Source: a virus. Taken from it: DNA of 50,872 bases. Below are positions 43,313-50,241 of the stretch, one piece after another. Below the pieces are notes generated by a model. That model was given only the letters and a program-made list of their open reading frames with translations. It was not told where the DNA came from and made no database searches. A program made the position numbers and the translations under genes. Position 1 is the first letter of the stretch. Every line of letters starts with the position of its first letter. The stretch is taken from IMG/VR virus record IMGVR_UViG_3300048817_000011, positions 1-50,872 of that record; one strand, 5' to 3'.

Positions 43313-43334
43313 TGCGGGAAAGTTGCGGGAAAGT
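43313..43334 (+). repeat. Tandem 11-bp repeat
   Basis: TGCGGGAAAGT occurs twice in tandem just before the second leader element, in the 177-base gap ahead of the secreted peptidase-like gene. It could be a pair of operator half-sites. Confidence 0.55.
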
Positions 43335-43377
43335 TGCTACCTGCGCTTTTGTGCTCGCGTAGCTCCTCTTTTGGGGA

Positions 43378-43401
43378 CAAAAGTGCAGTTCACAGCGTTA
43401 T
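43378..43401 (+). repeat. Leader element copy 2
   Basis: CAAAAGTGCAG...AGCGTTAT is 20/24 identical to the element at 41586-41609. It shares bases with a small CTTTTG/CAAAAG hairpin (43368-43383) and lies 45 bases before TACGAT. Confidence 0.6.
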
Positions 43402-43445
43402 TTGCCAAACGGCGAGAAAAACCCGCACAACGTGCCACGGTCCTA

Positions 43446-43451
43446 TACGAT
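43446..43451 (+). promoter_or_regulatory. -10 element of probable leaderless promoter
   Basis: TACGAT lies 6 bases before the ATG at 43458, mirroring the arrangement at 41677. A convincing -35 is not visible. Confidence 0.4.
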
Positions 43452-43457
43452 GACTAC

Positions 43458-44108
43458 ATGACCAACTCACTGAAAACACTCATCGGAACGGTAGTAATCA
43501 TTTTCGCCGCCCTCGTTGCTTTCGCTCTCCCAGCAGGAGCCGCGAACAGCGGCATCCGCATCCAGACGCCTTGGCGCACTCTCGCAGTCGTCAGTCCCGC
43601 AGGCCTCTGGCAGACGTATGGCAACAACAGCGAGGGCGACTGTGTTCTCGCAGCCGTCGGCAACCTCGCCACCGAGTGGAGCCCAGCGGTTGGCAACATC
43701 GCCAACACGGCAGCGACCGTCCAGCAGTGGTGGCAAGCCATGAACGAGCCAGTCTACGGCCTCAACCCTGAGTACGTGCTCTATTACTGGGAGACACACC
43801 CCATCAACGGCTTCACCATCGCCGGGTTCCTCCAGCAGACACCGAACCAAGCGAACGTCGAGCAGGACGTCCTCCACTCGCAAGGCGCTTTCCTCACGGT
43901 CTACCTCGGAGACGAGCTCTACTACCACGAGCAGCCCAACTGGAGCACCTCCAACGACAGCGCGCCAGACCCCAATCTCAGCCACGAGGTGCTGGTCACC
44001 GGCTTCAATGCCTTCGGAGTCACGCTGGTCTCATGGGGTCAAACGTACACCGCCACTTGGAGCTGGGTCGCCGCTCACTCAGTCGACCTCGACGAAGTCA
44101 CCCGCTGA
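43458..44108 (+). CDS. Secreted papain/C39-like cysteine peptidase candidate
   Basis: The 216-residue protein has a clear signal peptide: a basic start, a hydrophobic core (IGTVVIIFAALVAFALP) and a cleavage-type AGAAN near 27-30. The mature part has GDCVLAAVGN with a likely nucleophile Cys62 and SHEVLVTGFNAFGVTLVSWG with His near 176, matching the C39/papain-like order. It could act outside the membrane on peptides or wall. Its codon use (many CTC, ACC and GAG) looks different from its neighbours, suggesting recent acquisition. It lies next to the amidoligase module. Confidence 0.6.
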   Translation: MTNSLKTLIGTVVIIFAALVAFALPAGAANSGIRIQTPWRTLAVVSPAGLWQTYGNNSEGDCVLAAVGNLATEWSPAVGNIANTAATVQQWWQAMNEPVYGLNPEYVLYYWETHPINGFTIAGFLQQTPNQANVEQDVLHSQGAFLTVYLGDELYYHEQPNWSTSNDSAPDPNLSHEVLVTGFNAFGVTLVSWGQTYTATWSWVAAHSVDLDEVTR

Positions 44109-44226
44109 TCGCGCAACACAAACGAAAGGCCTGGCCGGCATCGCAACCGCTCACGCGGTGGGGGAGGAGGTCGGTTGTGCAGATTGTTGTTGCAAGCAGT
44201 TCCGCCAAGCAAGAGGAGATGAGAAA

Positions 44227-45192
44227 ATGCCAAGCACGATCGAGCAGGGAATGCGAGTTTGCAACCGCTGCCACGAATCCCTGCCCGCCACCGATGTTCA
44301 CTTCTACCGCCGTGTTTCCGGCACGCAAGCTGGGCAACTTATGCTCACCTGCCGGGGATGCCGCCGCCGTGCCGCCGCTGGACGTACAAGCAGCCGCCGC
44401 ACCACTTCGCCCCGCAGCCGCCGTTTCGGTTTTGAGATGGAGTTCATTGGCTCGATGTCAGCCGTTGCCCGTGCGTTGCAGCTTGAAGGAATCGACGCCC
44501 GTGCGACTGGCTACACTCACCGTGTGACACGCACATGGAAGATTGTCCCCGATGCCAGCGTTCGCGGCGGCGGCGAGCTTGTTTCTCCTCCGATTCGCAT
44601 GGAGCAGGCAGCCGAACTGATGCCCAAAGTACAGCGTGCGATGGCAGCCGCCGGCGCAACTGTGAATCGCTCCACCGGGCTTCACGTTCACCACGAAGTC
44701 ACCGACTTGGATGTGCGTGCGTTCGGTCGCATGTTCCGGTTCTGGTACAACTGCCAAGACGCGCTGAACACGCTTGTCAGCCCCAGCCGCAACTCCAATG
44801 GATTCTGCCACCCGCTTGACCGCTTAATCGTTGAGCAGTGCGAGACACTTTCCGCCCTCGATCGTGAGACAACCCGCCGGGCGTTCAGTTACACCAGTCG
44901 GTACATGACTCTGAACGTTTGCAGCTTTCCCAGGTACGGCACGATTGAAGTCCGCCAGCATCAGGGCACGCTCAACGCTGAGAAGATCATTAACTGGACG
45001 AAGTTGACTCAGGCGATGCTCACATTCGCCAAGGGCACCGAGTCCATGATCCGAGAGTCATCGTCACTCACCAACATGCTTGACACTCTCGTTGAGCACG
45101 GTGGGCTTGACAGCGAAGTTGCAAGCTACTGGCACAGTCGGGCCGTCGAGTTGGAGGACAACAGCCGCAACAATGTGGAGGTGTTCGCATGA
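44227..45192 (+). CDS. Amidoligase (GCS/GS-like) with N-terminal zinc ribbon
   Basis: The 321-residue protein starts after GAGGAGATGAGAAA. Residues 10-46 form a zinc ribbon (Cys12, 15, 42, 45). The rest matches phage/bacterial amidoligases: RRFGFEMEFIG (66-75, the G-x-E-x-E signature), WKIVPDASV (104-112), GGELVSPP (115-122), GLHVHHE (151-157) and GTIEVRQHQGT (238-248). These enzymes couple carboxylates and amines with ATP in the same broad superfamily as glutamine synthetase and Pup ligase PafA. The substrate is unknown. It is coupled to the next gene and sits in one operon with the glutamine amidotransferase. Confidence 0.85.
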   Translation: MPSTIEQGMRVCNRCHESLPATDVHFYRRVSGTQAGQLMLTCRGCRRRAAAGRTSSRRTTSPRSRRFGFEMEFIGSMSAVARALQLEGIDARATGYTHRVTRTWKIVPDASVRGGGELVSPPIRMEQAAELMPKVQRAMAAAGATVNRSTGLHVHHEVTDLDVRAFGRMFRFWYNCQDALNTLVSPSRNSNGFCHPLDRLIVEQCETLSALDRETTRRAFSYTSRYMTLNVCSFPRYGTIEVRQHQGTLNAEKIINWTKLTQAMLTFAKGTESMIRESSSLTNMLDTLVEHGGLDSEVASYWHSRAVELEDNSRNNVEVFA

Positions 45193-45455
45193 CAATAACC
45201 GCCATCTGGCACAATGGGACGATCACCACAGGCGAAACGTGGCGGGAGTTGGAAGACAATATCCGCCGGGCGCAGTGGACTAGCTTCAAGTCCCGACAGG
45301 AGTTCCGGGAGGAGATGCGACTGCGGGCGAAGACTTGGAGCGGGCTAAAGCCCCAGCCCATGTACCCGCAAACGTCGCAAGGATTCCTACGCAGTCTCGA
45401 AACATCAGGCATGTTCCTAATCACAGTCGAAACAGAATCAGGAGAAATGAAATGA
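45189..45455 (+). CDS. Hypothetical protein between amidoligase and amidotransferase
   Basis: An 88-residue protein with N-terminal strands (ITAIWHNGTITTGETWREL) and charged helices. It overlaps both neighbours by ATGA, so it is probably made in equal amounts with them and may be a partner or peptide substrate carrier. No family recognised. Confidence 0.6.
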   Translation: MTITAIWHNGTITTGETWRELEDNIRRAQWTSFKSRQEFREEMRLRAKTWSGLKPQPMYPQTSQGFLRSLETSGMFLITVETESGEMK

Positions 45456-46375
45456 CCACCGCTACAGCCAAGCCCCGCATCCTCGTACTTGAGGCACTGT
45501 CGGGAAGTTCTGCCGCAATCACGGCAGCGGGCGGGATAGCCGTCAAAGTTTCGCCCAGCGCATCGGACCAAGTGTGCGAGTTGCTGGACAATGCGGTCAT
45601 CAATGGCGTACTGCTCACAGGGGGCGGCGACGTTGACCCACGACTGTACGGGCGACGCGCTCATAAAAAGGTGTATGGCGTGTCCGAGACGCGTGACCTC
45701 GTTGAGCGGGTCGTGTTGGAAATCGCCAAGCGTCGCAACTGGCCCGTGTTCGGCATCTGCCGGGGCATCCAGATAATGAACGTGCAAGCGGGCGGAACAC
45801 TGACTCAGCACATCGGCGGTCACAGCGGCACCGAGCACCCTGTCACTATCACTGGTCCCACGATGTTGGGGGCGGTAGGCGCAAGCACAGCGCACGTCAT
45901 CAGCTTGCACCATCAGTGCGTGCGTGACGTTGCCGATGGGTTCGTAGTCGCCTCCCGAGCGGGTGACGGCACGCCCGAGGCAATCGAGTCACTGGACGGT
46001 CGTTGCTTGGCTGTGCAGTTTCATCCCGAGATGGATGCTCAGGCAGATTACGCCCGAGGAATGTTCCGCTGGCTCGTTGAGGAAGCGGCGCACCGAGCAG
46101 GCGCACACGTTGAAGCCGGGCCGCAGGCTGAGAAGCACGCCAACGTCTACGTGAAGTCTCTCGGGAAGACTTACTACGGTAAGTCTGCCAAGGGTGCCGC
46201 ACGCAGCCAGCGGAAGTCGGACTCAGCCAAGTCCGGACCGGTCAGCACGTACTTTTTCTGCGGAGGATGTGGCATCACGTTTGACGAGAAGGAGGACTAC
46301 GCGGACCACATGCAAGTGCTCCACAACGTCGAGACAAACGTGGATGTTGTCACCGGATCGGGTGCAGTCAAATGA
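45452..46375 (+). CDS. Class I glutamine amidotransferase (C26/PuuD-like) with C-terminal zinc finger
   Basis: The 307-residue product has the C26 pattern GVLLTGGGDVDPRLYG (52-67), nucleophile Cys103 in FGICRGIQIMN, and His191/Glu193 in VQFHPE, so the triad is intact. Such enzymes hydrolyse gamma-glutamyl bonds. An extra C-terminal region carries a C2H2 zinc finger (Cys270, Cys273, His286, His291), unusual for this family. Pairing with an amidoligase suggests a make-and-break system for glutamyl/peptide bonds. Confidence 0.9.
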   Translation: MTTATAKPRILVLEALSGSSAAITAAGGIAVKVSPSASDQVCELLDNAVINGVLLTGGGDVDPRLYGRRAHKKVYGVSETRDLVERVVLEIAKRRNWPVFGICRGIQIMNVQAGGTLTQHIGGHSGTEHPVTITGPTMLGAVGASTAHVISLHHQCVRDVADGFVVASRAGDGTPEAIESLDGRCLAVQFHPEMDAQADYARGMFRWLVEEAAHRAGAHVEAGPQAEKHANVYVKSLGKTYYGKSAKGAARSQRKSDSAKSGPVSTYFFCGGCGITFDEKEDYADHMQVLHNVETNVDVVTGSGAVK

Positions 46376-46473
46376 GTTGCCCACAATGCACGGAGGGAAT
46401 CATGCACACTCACACTCGCCGGACTGATTGGCGTGCCACGCACGTAAAAGTTTCACTGGACAAGTGCAAGTGA
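46372..46473 (+). CDS. 33-residue Cys/His microprotein
   Basis: MSCPQCTEGIMHTHTRRTDW and 13 more residues. Cys-x2-Cys and three His could bind zinc. It overlaps the amidotransferase stop by ATGA and contains a promoter near its end. Confidence 0.45.
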   Translation: MSCPQCTEGIMHTHTRRTDWRATHVKVSLDKCK

Positions 46474-46485
46474 CACTGTTAGACT
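46457..46485 (+). promoter_or_regulatory. Promoter for the AlpA-like regulator gene
   Basis: TGGACA (46457-46462), a 17-base spacer and TAGACT (46480-46485). Transcription would start near 46492 and make a leader of about 124 bases with a possible pseudoknot. Confidence 0.55.
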
Positions 46486-46503
46486 TGCGCTTGTAACACC
46501 ATT

Positions 46504-46556
46504 TCGTATCGTGCAACCCGTGGCACCGGGGGATACGAGGTCCGTGGCAGGTTGCA
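46504..46556 (+). other. Possible H-type pseudoknot in a 5' leader
   Basis: TCGTATC (46504-46510) can pair with GATACGA (46532-46538), and TGCAACC (46512-46518) with GGTTGCA (46550-46556). The four arms alternate as a, b, a', b', a pseudoknot order. It sits in the leader between the promoter at 46457 and the start at 46616. Confidence 0.4.
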
Positions 46557-46615
46557 TATCCGCACTTCGATTGCGCGGCACGGAACTGGCAACAATCAAT
46601 GAAAGGAACGGCAAC

Positions 46616-46993
46616 ATGCGAAGCACCTACGGATTCACCGGAGCAGACGTACTCGCCACGAAGTTGAAGCCCACCGATCTGGTGGGCTTGCGAGAGGTCG
46701 CCAAGATGATCGGGCGCAGCTATCCAGTTGCGTACAGCCGTGCCACAACGGACGTGACGTTTCCAGCGCCCGCTCTGATCATTCACATGGGCACGAGAGT
46801 CGTCCGACAGTACAGGCGAGCAGACATTGAGCGGTGGGGCATCGCCCATGCTCTGATTCGTGTTCCGGAAGCGTCCCAAACGCTGCCTACCGCTCCCAAA
46901 GTGCTTTCAAGCACAGACAGACTCACTGCCGTCGCTGAACTGCTAGGCGTAGGCACAGCCAAGCTGGAAGCAGCAATGGCGTTGCTGTCATGA
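46616..46993 (+). CDS. AlpA/excisionase-like DNA-binding protein
   Basis: From ATG 46616 (AAAGGAA upstream) the 125-residue product has LVGLREVAKMIGRS followed by FPAPALI and RVVRQYRRADIERWG, the winged-helix pattern of AlpA, MerR-like and excisionase proteins. A longer in-frame start at 46511 is unlikely because it lies in the structured leader. Probably a transcription regulator; no integrase was found. Confidence 0.65.
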   Translation: MRSTYGFTGADVLATKLKPTDLVGLREVAKMIGRSYPVAYSRATTDVTFPAPALIIHMGTRVVRQYRRADIERWGIAHALIRVPEASQTLPTAPKVLSSTDRLTAVAELLGVGTAKLEAAMALLS

Positions 46994-47211
46994 GTGACCG
47001 GGAGGAGGCAGCGGTGTTGCGTGCTCTGTTGAGTCGTGGCGCTCAGATGCAACGGGTGACAGTGCGTCATCCGTTCCAGCCGGCAGTGCGCGGATATGAG
47101 TTGTACTTGAACCAGCTTGCCTTGCCTGTGGTGCTCGACGGAAAACACGCCGATGCCATCAGCAGTCTTGCCGGCGTCACCAGCATTTCGGAGAGAGAGG
47201 ACAATCTGTAA
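46990..47211 (+). CDS. Hypothetical 73-residue protein
   Basis: ATGA overlap with the regulator. A helical start (REEAAVLRALLSRGAQMQRV) and beta-type middle. No family recognised. Confidence 0.5.
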   Translation: MSDREEAAVLRALLSRGAQMQRVTVRHPFQPAVRGYELYLNQLALPVVLDGKHADAISSLAGVTSISEREDNL

Positions 47212-47351
47212 TGAAGCGGTGCAACGGAAGTAACCGTCTGATAGCAGGCGATGCCGAGAAGTGCAACTGTCCGAACTGTGGCGCGGAGGTCACAGTACGA
47301 AACACAAGCCCGCATTTTGGACGGGTCGTTATTCATGGGGTGGAGAAATGA
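47211..47351 (+). CDS. 46-residue zinc-ribbon microprotein
   Basis: The TAATG junction and the ATGA at its end link it to both neighbours. One CNCPNCG group plus an earlier Cys could hold zinc. Function unknown. Confidence 0.45.
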   Translation: MKRCNGSNRLIAGDAEKCNCPNCGAEVTVRNTSPHFGRVVIHGVEK

Positions 47352-47566
47352 AAGTTGAAGTGGAGTCCCGTTACGGTGTAACGCACACCATCACGCCACA
47401 TCCGGCAGCACCCATTCTGTCCGCTTTCATTCGTGACCCCGGTTTGGTGTCCGTGACATACGCATACCAAAACGGTGATTCCATCGTTCACACAATCATC
47501 CGAGAGGAGGAAAATGCCGACCCTGATGCGCCAAGCAATGATTGCCTTGTCATTGGACCCGAATAA
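47348..47566 (+). CDS. Hypothetical 72-residue protein
   Basis: From ATG 47348 the product is beta-like (VEVESRYGVTHTITPHPAAP) with an acidic end. It overlaps the next gene by 53 bases. No recognised family. Confidence 0.5.
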   Translation: MKVEVESRYGVTHTITPHPAAPILSAFIRDPGLVSVTYAYQNGDSIVHTIIREEENADPDAPSNDCLVIGPE

Positions 47567-48236
47567 GACGCCAACGCAAGTCGCCGCCGAAGTCGGTTGT
47601 TCACGCACACTCGCCACGAAAGCGTGGAAGGCACTTGGTCTTGACCGTGACCACCCACGCCGCCGTCCTGGCTACCATACATTCCGTGCGCAGATTTGGG
47701 ATGAGCCACTGGATGCACCGGTTGCAGCGATTGCCGAGGAGATTGGATGCTCAGTCTCGTACGTGCGTCGTATTCAAGCGCGCCGTGTTGCGGAAGCCCG
47801 ACGCCGCCAGCAGCGGCAGGAATCAATGCGGGAGCGGGAGATGCGTGCCACCGAGCGGGATCGAATCCGCCGGCGTGGTATACAAGCGCCACAACCGGAT
47901 TGGATTTGCAGTGACACGCAGGGCTGTCAGAATCAGGAATGTATGCACTGGTTCGATCCGCCACGCAATCTGTTGGACTGCGACTGCCGAACGTGCATGT
48001 ACTTGCGGACAGCGTATGAGGAGGATGCCGAGGAATCATTGCCACGACGAGGCGGATCATTCGTTCCGCCGCAGTACATGGTGGATGACTATGTGGCAGC
48101 AGGTCATTGGGACGCTGTGGAGCAGTCGTTACGAGATGTACCGGACGGACAGGTCCGTGTTACACTGCCGTCATTGGCAACACGCAACCAAATGCGGGAG
48201 ACACTTGATCTCGCGCCAATCGAGGAGGGAACATGA
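47514..48236 (+). CDS. Protein with two helix-turn-helix motifs and a Cys cluster
   Basis: From ATG 47514 after GAGGAGGAAA the product is 240 residues. Residues about 20-45 (TPTQVAAEVGCSRTLATKAW) and 68-90 (PVAAIAEEIGCSVSYVRRIQ) are helix-turn-helix motifs. An Arg/Glu-rich helix follows, then a Cys-rich region (CSDTQGC, CDCRTC), a probable zinc site. It is likely a DNA-binding regulator. The overlap with the previous gene is large but the ribosome site is strong. Confidence 0.65.
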   Translation: MPTLMRQAMIALSLDPNKTPTQVAAEVGCSRTLATKAWKALGLDRDHPRRRPGYHTFRAQIWDEPLDAPVAAIAEEIGCSVSYVRRIQARRVAEARRRQQRQESMREREMRATERDRIRRRGIQAPQPDWICSDTQGCQNQECMHWFDPPRNLLDCDCRTCMYLRTAYEEDAEESLPRRGGSFVPPQYMVDDYVAAGHWDAVEQSLRDVPDGQVRVTLPSLATRNQMRETLDLAPIEEGT

Positions 48237-48424
48237 CACAGCCACATGCCGTAAGAGGATTCGGGCAGGAGCCGCAGTTGCGGAAGTCCATTTCCGCCAT
48301 CCTGTTTCTGCTTGTGACATCACCGCTCTGGATCGGACTGTTGCTCTGGAACGATGCCAAGCGGATCAGTCGTCGGCTTGTACGGATCGACATGGAGACA
48401 AGGCAGAGTGGCTACGAATGGTGA
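48233..48424 (+). CDS. Single-span membrane protein
   Basis: A 63-residue ORF with one hydrophobic segment (SAILFLLVTSPLWIGLLLW) between charged ends. ATGA overlap upstream and a 7-base overlap with the GGCT-like gene downstream. Function unknown. Confidence 0.55.
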   Translation: MTQPHAVRGFGQEPQLRKSISAILFLLVTSPLWIGLLLWNDAKRISRRLVRIDMETRQSGYEW

Positions 48425-48831
48425 AACTCTTTGCCTATGGCACATTGCGGCCAGGCGGTTCGTTGAAGCGCAGTCTGCTGAGTGCGTACCTTGAGCCAGC
48501 CGAGCACGCAATGGCGCATGGACATCTGTTCCATCATGCTGGTAGCACAGACTTGAATCCGTCTTACCCGGTTGCGGACTTTTCCATCATGGACGGTTCG
48601 GTGATCCACGGCGATGTGTTGACGGTGGACGTTGACAACTTCCAAGTCCAACGCACCACCGACATGGAAGTTCGTGCCGGATACCAGACAATCGAAACGG
48701 AGGTAACGCTGGACAGTGGCGAGAAGATCAAAGCCATTGCGTTTCACTACCCGTACAAGGAACGGGGTGCCCGAATCATTGACGGCGATTGGATGCCGTT
48801 TGAGTTAGTCGAAAGCAGGTGGTTCCGTTGA
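48418..48831 (+). CDS. Gamma-glutamylcyclotransferase-like (AIG2 fold) protein
   Basis: The 137-residue protein begins MVKLFAYGTLRPGGSLK, the hallmark Y-G-S/T-L loop of GGCT/AIG2-like enzymes. VIHGDVLTV and DMEVRAGY supply the domain core and the expected catalytic Glu84. These enzymes cyclise gamma-glutamyl groups to release 5-oxoproline. It lies about 2 kb downstream of the amidoligase and amidotransferase and completes a set seen together with amidoligases elsewhere. Confidence 0.85.
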   Translation: MVKLFAYGTLRPGGSLKRSLLSAYLEPAEHAMAHGHLFHHAGSTDLNPSYPVADFSIMDGSVIHGDVLTVDVDNFQVQRTTDMEVRAGYQTIETEVTLDSGEKIKAIAFHYPYKERGARIIDGDWMPFELVESRWFR

Positions 48832-49160
48832 GGAAGCGCACAGAGACACGCCGCGCGATACGCGCCATGAACAAGGCATTCGGCAGCAACGTGACGCCGA
48901 GAGACACACGCCACCATCACCAGTTGTCGCCACTGTGGCAGCCGGTACAGATCACCAGTTGGCCTCCGCTTGAATGGCACGTCCGTTACAATCTCGCCGG
49001 CTGGGAATGCGCCGTGCCAGGATGTACGGAACTGTTCACGCCCAACGGCAACGTGTCCACGGCACATACCGCTCGGAGTGGCACGTCCCGGTTCGATCTG
49101 CCGCGGTTCTCGCACAACCACAACGCCCGGCGACTGTTGGCGGGTGCCGATGCCCGGTGA
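48828..49160 (+). CDS. Hypothetical 110-residue protein
   Basis: A TTG start overlaps the previous stop (TTGA); ATG 48867 is an alternative. The product is basic and rich in His and Arg, with a CAVPGC pair that could bind metal. No recognised family. Confidence 0.5.
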   Translation: MRKRTETRRAIRAMNKAFGSNVTPRDTRHHHQLSPLWQPVQITSWPPLEWHVRYNLAGWECAVPGCTELFTPNGNVSTAHTARSGTSRFDLPRFSHNHNARRLLAGADAR

Positions 49161-49377
49161 CTTCGCAGCGGAACGTGCCGAATGGGTCGATCCACCACGG
49201 ACGATCTTCAAAGTCGTGGCCGATGAAAACACAGTGGTTCAGTTGCCACGACAGACGTCACCGGGCACGGTGTACTCGGTTTTGAACTTGGGGCCTGGTG
49301 AAGTGACGATAATCGCTCACCAGCGCCCGCCCTTGACCCGCTGGCAGCATTTCCGAGCGGCCTTGCGTCGGAAGTGA
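49150..49377 (+). CDS. Hypothetical 75-residue protein
   Basis: From ATG 49150, overlapping the previous gene by 11 bases. Beta-type pattern (GTVYSVLNLGPGEVTIIAHQ) with a basic end. No family recognised. Confidence 0.5.
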   Translation: MPGDFAAERAEWVDPPRTIFKVVADENTVVQLPRQTSPGTVYSVLNLGPGEVTIIAHQRPPLTRWQHFRAALRRK

Positions 49378-49408
49378 CTCAAACGATCAAAACGAAGGGA
49401 GGCGAAAG

Positions 49409-49750
49409 ATGACACGGGCAAGATTGCATGGTGGTCCGAGGGATGGTGAGGAAATCATGTTGTCAGATACAGGCACGTTCTATTTCCTGCAAGCGGACAC
49501 CGTTCCAGTGTTCGACCGACTCAACCCCGACGACATGCCAATGATGTCGACACGGGAAGGACGGTACGAAGCAGCGCGCAACACTTCCGGCTGGCTGATT
49601 TTCGACCAATACACACTTGGAGACTTCATCGTGGCATATCACTGGAAAGGGTGGACCGGCCGCGGTGCGTACGTTGAGCAGACAGTGACGTCACGAATCC
49701 GCGCCAACACCGAATATTTTGAGGAGGATGCAGATCGCCAGTACATTTGA
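49409..49750 (+). CDS. Hypothetical phage protein with LHGGPRDGE motif
   Basis: The 113-residue product has an early GGPRDGE motif common to short actinobacteriophage proteins of unknown role. GGGAGGCGAAAG precedes the ATG. No catalytic residues are evident. Confidence 0.6.
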   Translation: MTRARLHGGPRDGEEIMLSDTGTFYFLQADTVPVFDRLNPDDMPMMSTREGRYEAARNTSGWLIFDQYTLGDFIVAYHWKGWTGRGAYVEQTVTSRIRANTEYFEEDADRQYI

Positions 49751-49800
49751 TGTGCCTCGGAATCTAGTTGGTTCCTCATTGATGACCGGGAGGAGAAGGG

Positions 49801-49965
49801 ATGTTTGACGAGAAACGAGGCCAGGAGATTTTGGAACGGTGGTTTCTGCGGATGATGACCGCCGGCACACCTCCCTCTGCGGCCGACCTTTTCACCGAGT
49901 TGGAGACATGCGTGCCGCCGTACACCGGCAAAGACCGACGAAAACGGCACCGGTTCGGGTGGTAG
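49801..49965 (+). CDS. 54-residue helical protein
   Basis: The ORF is preceded by a strong GGGAGGAGAAGGG site. The product is helical at the start (EKRGQEILERWFLRMMTAG) and basic at the end (GKDRRKRHRF). Function unknown. A strong terminator follows. Confidence 0.6.
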   Translation: MFDEKRGQEILERWFLRMMTAGTPPSAADLFTELETCVPPYTGKDRRKRHRFGW

Positions 49966-49994
49966 CAGTGTAGATACTTTTTCGTCAGCACTGG

Positions 49995-50032
49995 AAAATG
50001 CCGTCGTTCCCGTTTGGGAGCGGCGGCATTTT
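49995..50032 (+). terminator. Strong hairpin terminator
   Basis: A 17-bp stem (49995-50011 with 50016-50032, two G.U pairs) with loop GTTT, A-rich on one side and TTTT on the other, so it could stop transcription from both sides. Confidence 0.9.
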
Positions 50033-50050
50033 AAGTCTCTGACCTGGACA

Positions 50051-50227
50051 AGTGTAGTTAGTGCTGATGAAAGTAGTAAAGTGGTATTTTCTTTTTAGTG
50101 TAGATGGTGTAGATCCCACACCTAACTCTCTATATATATTTTTCCTAGAAAAGTTATATATTGGCTCTACACTATCTACACTGTTACAGTATGATGACTT
50201 TCCAAAATCATCAGCACTAACTACACT
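50051..50227. repeat. Nested dyad of AT-rich DNA (origin or partition-like)
   Basis: A 20-bp perfect inverted repeat (50051-50070 with 50208-50227) surrounds a 17-bp near-perfect one (50097-50113 with 50166-50182). Both are centred near 50139. The core holds TATATATAT, TTTTCCTAGAAAA and TATATAT. Repeats of AGTGTAGAT or GTGTAGTT occur in the arms and one more lies at 49967. No gene is supported between 49966 and 50275. Origin, partition site or operator array are all possible. Confidence 0.75.
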
Positions 50228-50241
50228 CGGGCCGAGTTCGG

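Noticed and set aside
44227-45192. The ligase as a true Pup ligase (PafA)
   Set aside because: It shares only the general G-x-E-x-E type motif; its length, zinc ribbon and E-V-R-Q-H-Q-G-T motif fit the amidoligase family better.
46616-46993. The AlpA-like gene as proof of an integration module
   Set aside because: No integrase, attachment site or repressor was found in the window; AlpA-like proteins also act as plain regulators.
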